A DNA stretch of 8,517 bases from an uncultured Ignavibacteriota bacterium. Lineage in GTDB: Bacteria > Bacteroidota > Ignavibacteria > Tepidaquicellales > Tepidaquicellaceae. Both the position numbers and the translations under genes were made by a program. How positions within the stretch are numbered: position 1 is the first letter of the stretch; every line of letters starts with the position of its first letter. Below are positions 1-7,077 of this stretch, in pieces. The notes below the pieces were generated by a model that did not search any database, was not told the DNA's origin, and saw only the letters and a list, made by a program, of their open reading frames with translations. The stretch is from assembly GCA_903901375.1 (NCBI GenBank), contig CAIUQV010000390.1, positions 1-8,517 of the forward strand. Direction: 5' to 3'.

Positions 1-593
1 AATTTATAAAAGAGGAATAAAGAAGTAAACAAATATGTCAAAAGGGCTAAAAAATCTTTTGCGGGGTTTAAAATACTGAATCACAAGAAAATTAGAGCTT
101 CAAAAATATTATTAATACAAAGAAAACAATATTCTGAAAGAAAATATTTTAGGATTATTTTTGCCATTATTATTAAGGGAAATTTGAAATAAGCAATAAA
201 AATATATTGGTTTTAGTATTGTTTGTTAAATAAAATATCCTTAAAATTAGTAAAAGTTTGATAAAGTGAAATGATTAATACTAATTATATATACTTTAAA
301 AGGCGTTCAGACTTCTCTTCATCAATTTATCACAATAATTTAAAGGACTGCTATGCCGTTAATCAACCTTATAAATCACGAAATAGTTCAACTACAAAAC
401 AGCGACTCAGAATAGAAAGTTTTAACTTGAATGCTTTGCGGCATTTTATGTCTTATATTAGTAACAATACTTTTAATAATTACAAACTCAAATGCGAAGT
501 CAGTTTTTATCAAATGCAATACCACAATAAAATATTTCAGGTTTAGCAGCGTTACTTTTAAAGCAATAAGCTTAATTAATTTTTAGAATAATT
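1..593. other. AT-rich region without a convincing gene
   Basis: No reading frame here shows recognisable protein features, and no RNA gene or clear promoter was found. Two overlapping frames are open in the second half: 271-546 (91 codons, no recognisable motif) and 431-586 (51 codons, hydrophobic start; listed separately). Overlapping open frames in such AT-rich DNA argue that at least one is chance. The leftmost bases stay open in one frame until a TAA at 26-28, which could be the end of an upstream gene but is too short to judge. The promoter of the 594 gene probably lies here, but I found no clean TTTG plus TAnnTTTG pair. Confidence 0.5.
431..586 (+). CDS. possible small hydrophobic/secreted peptide (51 aa), doubtful
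   Basis: The frame starts at ATG 431 and ends at TAG 584-586, 7 bases before the GTG start of the large T9SS gene. The N-terminus is strongly hydrophobic (MLCGILCLILVTILLIITNS, residues 1-20), followed by a polar, basic stretch, so the peptide reads like a signal or single membrane segment plus a short tail. No family is recognised. A different frame over the same bases (271-546) is also open, and no Shine-Dalgarno is visible, so this may be chance. If real, its position suggests co-transcription with the 594 gene. Confidence 0.2.
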   Translation: MLCGILCLILVTILLIITNSNAKSVFIKCNTTIKYFRFSSVTFKAISLINF

Positions 594-2795
594 GTGAAAA
601 ATATAATTTTTATATGCCTATTGATAATCTCTTCTAATTCGATGGCTCAATGGTACAGCGTGGAGAACGGAAGTTCAGGCAATGTTTATGATATGAAATT
701 CAAAGACCAGAATACTGGCTGGCAAGTAGTGGAGAATAAAGAGATTTACAGGACTACGAATGGAGGACTTGACTGGAAGTGTATAGATATGCCTTATGTT
801 GACTCATTGAATTTCTGTTCCCCTTTGGTTATTTCATCAGATACTTTATGGATTAGTGTAAATAATGGAGTATATGCAGGCAAATCAATAACATTAAAAT
901 CAGTTAATGGGGGATTGAACTGGTCAGTAATAAACACGAATATGAACGGTCAAATCTTTAGATATTCTTTTATAAGACAGAATTTAATCTATGGATATTT
1001 ACACAAAAGCAATCCAGATAAATATTATCTTATTAAAAGTACTGATACAGGAATAAACTGGAGTATAGTTTTCGATTTTTCCGGATACATTGTTGATGAT
1101 TTTTCATCGTATAATTTTGTAAATGATAGTATAGGATATATATCACATGGGGACTATCTTTACAAAACAACAAACTATGGCAATAACTGGTATAAGATTT
1201 ATCAGGATTCATCACACGTTACCACGAGAATCTGGTTTATAAATAATAATCTTGGTATTAGATCAAAAGACCTGTCATACGGCACGTACAAAACAACAGA
1301 CGGAGGATACTCGTGGCAATTTATCACCGATGTTGAGTTTAATGATATTATTTTTGAAAATAGCACCACATGGTTCGCTGTATCCGATGGACCCAACAGA
1401 ATATACAAGACAACTGATTCAGGCAATAATTGGAATTTAATATATCAATATACGAACATATTAAGGCTAAGAAATTTTAGTCAAATTGCGAAAAAGGGTG
1501 ATGCAATTTTTGCTGAAGCAACATTTGCGGGAAGTATTTTTAAATCCACCAATAACGGTTTAAACTGGGAGGATTTATCAGTTTTTGATAGAACAGGAAA
1601 TTTCAACACCGTAAGTTTTGCAAATTCTAATACAGGATTCATAGGCGGAGATTACCTCGCATTAATGAAGACAAGTAATGGGGGTGAAAACTGGAGTAAA
1701 TTTAATTTATTAGGAAATCCGTTTCAAAGTAATATGAATGCAAGAATTATAAGAAGAATTCAATTTGTAAATGAAAGTAATGGATATATGTTAGTGTTTT
1801 ATGAATATCATTCGGATACTTTATTCTTTAAAACTACTAATTCAGGAGATAACTGGAATCTTATCAAGACTAATATTAACTCATGCAGGAACTTCTATTT
1901 TATTAGTAATAACACGGGATGGGCAGTAAATGACACAACTATTGGAGAGAGAATGTATACAAATGTTTTTAAAAGTACAGATGGCGGCAGTCATTTTAAT
2001 TTAAAAGGAATAGTTACATTATCAAACACTGAGATTACCTTTTTCGATAGTTTATACGGTTATATAGCATGTGAAGATTATCTTTATAGACCTAATTTAT
2101 GGAAAACGACAGATGGCGGTGAATCATGGCAGGGATATGATTTAGGCAGAGTTTCATCTGTGCATATTATTGACAGAAATATTGCGCTGGCAACAAGTTA
2201 CTCACAAGGGATTTATAAGACGACGAATGCAGGAAATAACTGGATAAGTGTTTATAATAATCCACAAACATGGGAAAAAATCAGATTTGCAAATAGTCAA
2301 ACTGGTTTTGCAATAACTTACGATCGAAATATTTATTATACGACAAATCAGGGATTAAACTGGAATTATAGTAATATTGGTTCTTCAGGAGGATTACTTG
2401 ATATGTATTTTTGTAATCAGAATACTGGGTTTACTGTAGGTAACTTCGGGAAAATCTATAAAACAAATAATACAGGAGGGGTTGTTGGTATAAATTCAAT
2501 CACTACAGAGATTCCTAAAAGTTTTTGCTTACATCAGAACTATCCGAATCCATTTAACCCGGTAACAAAGATAAAATTTAGCATACCTGTCTTAAATGGA
2601 AAAGAACATCAAATTGTGACATTAAAAATATATGATATTCTTGGAAGAGAAATATCAACTCTTGTTAACAGAAAATTGAATGCGGGAACATTTGAAATAC
2701 TATTTGATGGCTCATTAATATCTTCCGGAATATATTTATGTGTACTACAATCAGGTATATTTAAGCAAACAATAAGAATGGTGGTTCTAAAATAA
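594..2795 (+). CDS. secreted Asp-box/Ycf48-like beta-propeller protein with T9SS sorting domain
   Basis: Seen: a 733-residue protein starting at GTG 594. This start is chosen because a short signal peptide follows at once (residues 1-18), probably cleaved in SMA|Q, leaving an N-terminal Gln as is common in Bacteroidota exported proteins. The body carries 13 copies of a K-[ST]-[TS]-[ND]-x-G-x-[NS]-[WF] motif near residues 52, 102, 148, 191, 233, 272, 317, 359, 413, 460, 504, 542 and 582, plus a decayed fourteenth at 623 lacking Trp. Such motifs mark BNR/Asp-box and Ycf48-like beta-propellers; the roughly 40-45-residue spacing fits one motif per blade, so two seven-bladed propellers are possible (inference). 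Residues 646-733 form a type A T9SS sorting domain (HQNYPNPFNP start, LKIYDILGREI, LNAGTFEILFDG, SSGIYLCVLQSG, hydrophobic VVLK end), predicting transport across the outer membrane and surface attachment or release. No catalytic residues of a true sialidase are evident. Likely roles are binding or adhesion; the ligand is unknown. No Shine-Dalgarno precedes the start. Confidence 0.88.
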   Translation: MKNIIFICLLIISSNSMAQWYSVENGSSGNVYDMKFKDQNTGWQVVENKEIYRTTNGGLDWKCIDMPYVDSLNFCSPLVISSDTLWISVNNGVYAGKSITLKSVNGGLNWSVINTNMNGQIFRYSFIRQNLIYGYLHKSNPDKYYLIKSTDTGINWSIVFDFSGYIVDDFSSYNFVNDSIGYISHGDYLYKTTNYGNNWYKIYQDSSHVTTRIWFINNNLGIRSKDLSYGTYKTTDGGYSWQFITDVEFNDIIFENSTTWFAVSDGPNRIYKTTDSGNNWNLIYQYTNILRLRNFSQIAKKGDAIFAEATFAGSIFKSTNNGLNWEDLSVFDRTGNFNTVSFANSNTGFIGGDYLALMKTSNGGENWSKFNLLGNPFQSNMNARIIRRIQFVNESNGYMLVFYEYHSDTLFFKTTNSGDNWNLIKTNINSCRNFYFISNNTGWAVNDTTIGERMYTNVFKSTDGGSHFNLKGIVTLSNTEITFFDSLYGYIACEDYLYRPNLWKTTDGGESWQGYDLGRVSSVHIIDRNIALATSYSQGIYKTTNAGNNWISVYNNPQTWEKIRFANSQTGFAITYDRNIYYTTNQGLNWNYSNIGSSGGLLDMYFCNQNTGFTVGNFGKIYKTNNTGGVVGINSITTEIPKSFCLHQNYPNPFNPVTKIKFSIPVLNGKEHQIVTLKIYDILGREISTLVNRKLNAGTFEILFDGSLISSGIYLCVLQSGIFKQTIRMVVLK

Positions 2796-2830
2796 TTTTA
2801 AATAATAAATAAAATAAATGATTAGAGGTC

Positions 2831-2870
2831 CTTAATAACATTAAGATTAGATGTAATATTAAGGCTTAAT
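2831..2870. repeat. paired hexamer inverted repeats (CTTAAT / ATTAAG)
   Basis: CTTAAT at 2831-2836 faces ATTAAG at 2840-2845 across 3 bases. ATTAAG at 2858-2863 then faces CTTAAT at 2865-2870 across a single base. The four hexamers thus form two opposed dyads 12 bases apart, 35 bases after the stop of the upstream gene. They could be a protein-binding operator for the downstream gene or part of an RNA fold. Short AT-rich dyads are easily found by chance, so function is not claimed. Confidence 0.4.
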
Positions 2871-2889
2871 AAACGAGAGCTCCGTTTAT
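2869..2889 (+). terminator. hairpin, possible weak terminator after the propeller gene
   Basis: ATAAACG at 2869-2875 pairs perfectly with CGTTTAT at 2883-2889 around the 7-base loop AGAGCTC. The following bases (TCTTTATAAAT) are only moderately T-rich and the stem has just two G-C pairs, so intrinsic termination would be weak. It is the nearest G/C-containing stem after the stop codon at 2795. The loop can also pair with a downstream AGCTCTC (2948-2954), which would compete with this stem. Confidence 0.3.
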
Positions 2890-2926
2890 CTTTATAAATA
2901 TGTCCAGCCAAGACGATATCAAAGAA

Positions 2927-2945
2927 TAAAACTATATTAGTTTTA
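2927..2945. repeat. 8-bp perfect inverted repeat upstream of the beta-helix gene
   Basis: TAAAACTA at 2927-2934 is the exact reverse complement of TAGTTTTA at 2938-2945, with a 3-base gap, ending 46 bases before the ATG at 2992. This distance suits an operator or a 5' untranslated-region stem-loop. All but one pair in each arm are A-T, so an RNA stem would be weak. A protein-binding dyad is at least as likely. Confidence 0.4.
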
Positions 2946-2991
2946 GAAGCTCTCTTTTTAATTGTTTTTAATTAAAATTAAATATATTAAA

Positions 2992-5900
2992 ATGAATACA
3001 CTTAAAAAATGCATAGTTGTTTTAAATTTACTTATACTATTCCTTCTGTTGTCAACCGAAATATTCTCACAATATGACATATGGGGAACGAGTCAGGAAT
3101 ATAATTTTACTCTCAATACATACAATACTAATGATCAAACTTTTATATATGATATTTCGAGCGATAACTATGGATTACATTTTGTGGGATTAAATAATTC
3201 AAACAATCATCTTGTATATTATTTATTGGACAACAACGGACAGATACTTGAGCAATTTGAAAACTCAGAATATACATATTATGGAGTCGAAATTATAAGC
3301 AGTAAAGGAAATGTTGTGATTGCCGCTATTACCCAGAGCGGAATTGTAATTTTTAAGAAAAGCAATGGTGTTTCTACTGGATTTACGAAAGTAGATGTTT
3401 TTAATGATTCGAGGTATACTTTTGGAACATCAAATTATAAGAAAAATATGAGTTCCGCAGACTTAATTAATAAAATATATATATGCTGGGATCAAGCAGG
3501 ATATAATGATTATCCAAACTATGAAAAAGGAGCTATAGGGTTATTAGAATATGACGCAATTACTAATGAATATTCTTTTCATAAACCTATAGATCTGTGT
3601 GAAATACCTACTGGAATCACTGGAAAATCTCCAAAGTTAACAGCTTCTAGTCAGAAATTGCACGCTGTATACGGAAGATTTGTTACCAATGAAGATTTGT
3701 TTATGAGTAGAGATATGTACAAAAACAACATAAATGAATTGATACTAGAGACTCCAATTTTAATAAACAATTGGGGTGGATCAAATTATTTGCAAGAAAG
3801 AGAAACAAGGGCTGATATTACAAATGCCGGAGATGTATTATATGTAACAGCACATTTATTATATCAAGAAGGAATTTCATTAATATTAGATACAAAAACA
3901 AAAGCAAAAAATATAAATGCTAACGAGTGGCAGGATTTAGGAATAGTAAGAATTGATGACAGGAATACATATAAATCTCCACCAATGATTTATGACCAAT
4001 TTACAAACAAATTAATTTTTTCTTCATCTTATCTCCAATTTCCAACTTTTATTGCAACAAATAAAGAATATAATCTTTCAAATGCTTCGTGGGAAAGTGA
4101 ATATCCAATCATTTCTAATCATTATTCATTAGGATATTATGTAGGAGGATCTTTATCTAATTCAATTCATGGCAATTATATAACGTTTAGTACAGGTATA
4201 AGTCAAGGAAAATGTGTTGGAAGTAGAAGAATAAGACCGATTACTGGAAACATTACTTACAATACCCTATTAACTGGAACAGAATATGTCAATACCTCAA
4301 CCTCAACAATAAGTCACAGTAATGGAGCTAAAATAATTGCAGAAAATGGAAGTAGCACAACAATCGCACCAAACTCTCAATTATATATTGATCAAAGTGA
4401 TTTGCTGGAATTCAAGTCTGGTTCAACTTTAAATATTCAGGATAATGCACAACTGATTGTTGACGGAAATTATGCAACGCTGAAAGTAAATTCCAATGTC
4501 AATGTTAATTTAGGAACAAACGCTAAAATAATAATACGTAACGGTGCCTATCTTGATGCAAATGGTGCTACGTTTACAGGAATAAACGGCGCAACGTGGC
4601 AAGGCATAGAATTTGATTATTCGGGAAATAATAATATCAGATATTGCAACTTCTACAATGCTTCGACTTCATTAAAGTTTCTGTGTGACCCATCTAATGA
4701 AATACTAAGTTCAAATATCTCTGATAATATATTTACAATTCCAGGTGCACAAACAGGGTCTTACACTTATGGAATATACACTCAGGATATGAATTATGTT
4801 GATGTGGGGAACAATATTTTTAATATGCAGCAAGGAAATTTATCGGTAGGACTGTGCATGAAATTTACTAATTCAACAACAGCAAATTCAAGCATTAATG
4901 ATTATTATAAAATACTGATATACGGAAATCATTTTAATTCAGGAAAAATAGGAATGGTGCTGATGTCCTATGCTTCATCATTAAAACCTTACTTTATATA
5001 TAATAACTTTTTTAATACCACAGAAAGCTCAATTGCTGAATACGGTATTGCTACAAGAAAAGCAATTGGCGAAATTAAAAACTGCCCTTTTTCTTCTGTT
5101 AATACAAAGAGCGACTTAACAATAACACAGTCATCACTAAGCCTTACAAACAATACTTTTGGCGCAATTTTTAACAATATAAACGCTACTGCAAGCACAA
5201 TAATTGGAATTGCTCCTGAATTAACCACAAATGAAATAATTCTAACAGGAGGAAATAATATTTTCTACAGTTCGAGCTCTGATAATATTATGATGGGTGC
5301 GGGTCAAACCCTAAATATAAACAACGGGTATAATTGTTTCCAATCGCATGGTTCTGGTAAACTGCATTTAAATGGTGGTCTTGATGTTAACGGGACAACA
5401 TACGACGCATACAACAATTATTGGAATACTCAGGCACCGGATTACTATCTGCTCAATAATCAGGATCCGGCACAAAATATTACTTTAATATATTCGCAAT
5501 TAGCAAGCTGCCAAACACTGTCTCTTTCGATACATCAAATAATAGACAGAGGAAACGGTTTGTTTGATACTATTTATAAATCACAAAAACCGACTAATGT
5601 TTATGTAGCGCCTGATGAAGAGCTTTATAATCAGGCATATACATATTTATATAATTCTAATTATCCCACAGCTATTCTGAATTTCAAATCTTTAATTGAC
5701 GGTTATTCGACAAGTTCATATCTTGCCGGAGCTTTATACGATTTATACTCAACCTACGAAAGTCTTGATACAAGCAGCAGTCAAAGTTATAAGGATAATC
5801 TTTACAGTGATTTGAAAACTTACTTAAATGAAAAGATAAATAGCAAAAACTATGATGAAGAATTTAACGATATTGCTTACAATCTGATTTTAATGTGTGA

Positions 5901-6654
5901 GACAAATATGGGAAATTATAATGATGCGCTAACAGGCTATCAGTTTATTGCAATGTATCATCCTGACGCAATAGCAAGACTAATGGCAAGCTGGGATTAT
6001 ACAGAAGTGGAGGCTTTATTTAATGGAATGGGCGGGTCTGAAAAGGAAAATGTAAGTGAGGATAAATACATATTTGATTTGACAAACAAACTTGAAAGTG
6101 CAATCGCAAAAGACTCAACACTAAAAACTCTAAAAAGACAGTATTTAAAAGAGACCGAACTGAAAAATGCAAAAGTTAATTCTGTTCTTAATTCAAATGA
6201 CATAACATCTAAAAATAAAGCAATAGAACAAAAGGAAAAGGATGATTTATTAATCAGGAAATCCGTGAATGTACTGATGACTTCTAAAAACTTAACAAAA
6301 GAACAAAAAACACAAAATCAATTAGATGATATTATCCTTATTTCTACAAACAAAGAGCAAGTAAAACAAGATAAAGTAGAAAATACTCCAAAAGAATTCA
6401 ATCTCTCGCAAAATTATCCAAATCCATTTAATCCGACAACTAAGATTAAATATGCATTACCTAAAACAGGTCTTGTATCAATGAAAATCTATGATATTAC
6501 GGGAAGGGAAATACAAACACTTGTGAATGAAGTGAAGCAGGCTGGTAACTATACTGTTGACTTCAACGGTGCAAACTTATCGAGCGGTGTTTACTTCTAT
6601 AAGATTCAAAGCGGTGATTACGTCAGCGTTAAGCGGATGGTATTAATCAAGTAA
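2992..6654 (+). CDS. large secreted beta-helix protein with helical TPR-like region and T9SS sorting domain
   Basis: Seen: 1220 residues from ATG 2992. A TTG 30 bases upstream in frame is rejected because the signal peptide begins MNTLKKC and has a hydrophobic core to about residue 22, with likely cleavage at FS|Q (26/27). Residues about 27-420 are beta-rich with phrases such as LHAVYGRF, consistent with a propeller but not assignable. Residues about 425-815 are rich in Asn, Gly, Ser and Thr with short repeating strands (AQLIVDG, AKIIIRNGAYLDA, GIEFDYSGNNNIRYCNF) and close with NNYWN, as in right-handed parallel beta-helices. Residues about 873-1002 are helical and tetratricopeptide-like (YNQAYTYLYNSNYPTAILNF). 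A Lys/Glu/Asn-rich linker runs to 1133. Residues 1135-1220 are a T9SS type A sorting domain (SQNYPNPFNPTTKIKYALP, MKIYDITGREIQTLVNE, hydrophobic VLIK end). It is probably a surface or released protein; whether enzyme or adhesin cannot be told, as no polysaccharide-lyase active site is evident. It follows the propeller gene by 196 bp and precedes a strong hairpin. No Shine-Dalgarno is visible. Confidence 0.9.
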   Translation: MNTLKKCIVVLNLLILFLLLSTEIFSQYDIWGTSQEYNFTLNTYNTNDQTFIYDISSDNYGLHFVGLNNSNNHLVYYLLDNNGQILEQFENSEYTYYGVEIISSKGNVVIAAITQSGIVIFKKSNGVSTGFTKVDVFNDSRYTFGTSNYKKNMSSADLINKIYICWDQAGYNDYPNYEKGAIGLLEYDAITNEYSFHKPIDLCEIPTGITGKSPKLTASSQKLHAVYGRFVTNEDLFMSRDMYKNNINELILETPILINNWGGSNYLQERETRADITNAGDVLYVTAHLLYQEGISLILDTKTKAKNINANEWQDLGIVRIDDRNTYKSPPMIYDQFTNKLIFSSSYLQFPTFIATNKEYNLSNASWESEYPIISNHYSLGYYVGGSLSNSIHGNYITFSTGISQGKCVGSRRIRPITGNITYNTLLTGTEYVNTSTSTISHSNGAKIIAENGSSTTIAPNSQLYIDQSDLLEFKSGSTLNIQDNAQLIVDGNYATLKVNSNVNVNLGTNAKIIIRNGAYLDANGATFTGINGATWQGIEFDYSGNNNIRYCNFYNASTSLKFLCDPSNEILSSNISDNIFTIPGAQTGSYTYGIYTQDMNYVDVGNNIFNMQQGNLSVGLCMKFTNSTTANSSINDYYKILIYGNHFNSGKIGMVLMSYASSLKPYFIYNNFFNTTESSIAEYGIATRKAIGEIKNCPFSSVNTKSDLTITQSSLSLTNNTFGAIFNNINATASTIIGIAPELTTNEIILTGGNNIFYSSSSDNIMMGAGQTLNINNGYNCFQSHGSGKLHLNGGLDVNGTTYDAYNNYWNTQAPDYYLLNNQDPAQNITLIYSQLASCQTLSLSIHQIIDRGNGLFDTIYKSQKPTNVYVAPDEELYNQAYTYLYNSNYPTAILNFKSLIDGYSTSSYLAGALYDLYSTYESLDTSSSQSYKDNLYSDLKTYLNEKINSKNYDEEFNDIAYNLILMCETNMGNYNDALTGYQFIAMYHPDAIARLMASWDYTEVEALFNGMGGSEKENVSEDKYIFDLTNKLESAIAKDSTLKTLKRQYLKETELKNAKVNSVLNSNDITSKNKAIEQKEKDDLLIRKSVNVLMTSKNLTKEQKTQNQLDDIILISTNKEQVKQDKVENTPKEFNLSQNYPNPFNPTTKIKYALPKTGLVSMKIYDITGREIQTLVNEVKQAGNYTVDFNGANLSSGVYFYKIQSGDYVSVKRMVLIK

Positions 6655-6663
6655 CCATTCATA

Positions 6664-6696
6664 TACAACCCTGCTGATTATGTCGGCAGGGTTGTA
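6664..6696 (+). terminator. strong hairpin, probable transcription terminator of the beta-helix gene
   Basis: TACAACCCTGC at 6664-6674 is the exact reverse complement of GCAGGGTTGTA at 6686-6696. The stem continues inward through T-G, G-C and A-T pairs to a TTATG loop, giving 14 pairs with one wobble. It begins 9 bases after the stop codon. The downstream bases (CATTCTTATG) are not a clean T-run, so it may be a factor-assisted terminator or an RNA 3'-end stabiliser. Being symmetric between convergent genes, it could act on both strands. Confidence 0.65.
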
Positions 6697-6703
6697 CATT
6701 CTT

Positions 6704-6823
6704 ATGAAAATGGAAGAGAAATACTACGCAGTCATTAATTGTATTTTCAAACCAGATATAAATCCAAACTTCCTGTTTGTAAAACTAAAGATTGAAGAAG
6801 TTTTTGAAGGTTTATGGAATTGA
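6704..6823 (+). CDS. possible 39-aa small protein or gene remnant, doubtful
   Basis: A frame opens at ATG 6704, 7 bases after the hairpin, and closes at TGA 6821-6823. The peptide has a mixed acidic, basic and hydrophobic make-up that looks protein-like (starts MKMEEKYYAVINCIFKPDIN, ends EEVFEGLWN), but no family is recognised. There is no Shine-Dalgarno and no obvious promoter. It could be the decayed end of a lost gene beside the REP-like repeats, or chance. Confidence 0.2.
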   Translation: MKMEEKYYAVINCIFKPDINPNFLFVKLKIEEVFEGLWN

Positions 6824-6864
6824 TTCGGAAACCGTTGAAACAGTTTGATGTTTTAGTGTTTTTT

Positions 6865-6884
6865 CCCACGGATAAAGTCGTGGG
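6865..6884. repeat. REP-like hairpin (CCCACG ... CGTGGG)
   Basis: CCCACG at 6865-6870 pairs with CGTGGG at 6879-6884 around the 8-base loop GATAAAGT. The right arm is the beginning of the first 48-bp direct repeat. G/C-rich hairpins of this sort in non-coding DNA of AT-rich Bacteroidota resemble REP elements moved by REP-associated tyrosine transposases (RAYT, IS200-like). That link is inferred from form only, since no transposase lies in the window. Just upstream, GAAACCGTTGAAACAGTTT (6829-6847) is itself an imperfect dyad and may belong to the same element. Confidence 0.55.
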
Positions 6885-7020
6885 CTGGATTTGCAATATA
6901 GTACACTGATTAAATAAATCTAAAGTCGTGGGCTGGATTTGCAAAATAATATACTGATTAGTTAAATCAAAAGTCGTGGGATGAATATGTATGCAAGATG
7001 TATCGGTGAATTGTTAAGTC
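6873..7020. repeat. three tandem copies of a 48-bp direct repeat (third degenerate)
   Basis: Copy 1 spans 6873-6920 and copy 2 spans 6921-6968. They match at 43 of 48 positions by eye, with the first 24 bases identical (opening TAAAGTCGTGGGCTGG). Copy 3 starts at 6969 in exact 48-bp register with AAAAGTCGTGGG, then diverges but realigns near GCAAG and TTGTTAAGTC up to about 7020. Only copy 1 has the CCCACG partner needed to form the hairpin. This looks like tandem duplication of half of a REP-like element. Confidence 0.85.
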
Positions 7021-7077
7021 ATAAATTAGAAAAATCACATTTAGTCGATAAAACGATTTGTTTTTTCTTATTTGGTC

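Noticed and set aside
2..28. Possible tail of an upstream gene ending in TAA at 26-28
   Set aside because: Only eight codons are visible, too few to tell from chance.
35..79. Tiny frame MSKGLKNLLRGLKY, amphipathic and basic
   Set aside because: Fourteen residues with no ribosome-binding signal at proper spacing; random frames of this size are common.
271..546. 91-codon plus-strand frame
   Set aside because: No recognisable motif, no ribosome-binding signal, and a second overlapping frame is also open; most likely chance in AT-rich DNA.
594..2795. True sialidase or Photosystem II assembly factor
   Set aside because: Asp-box/Ycf48-like repeats alone do not show either activity; no catalytic sialidase residues are evident and the T9SS tail indicates a surface protein.
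2962..2991. TTG start extending the beta-helix protein by ten residues
   Set aside because: The ATG at 2992 starts a proper signal peptide; the extension would put an odd charged segment before it and lies in an AT-rich leader.
6747..6944. 65-codon minus-strand frame
   Set aside because: It is produced by the 48-bp repeat being open in that frame and gives repeated IQPTT peptides; no other support.
7045..7068. Terminator at TCG-ATAAAA-CGA followed by a T-run
   Set aside because: Only three stem pairs, too weak for intrinsic termination.
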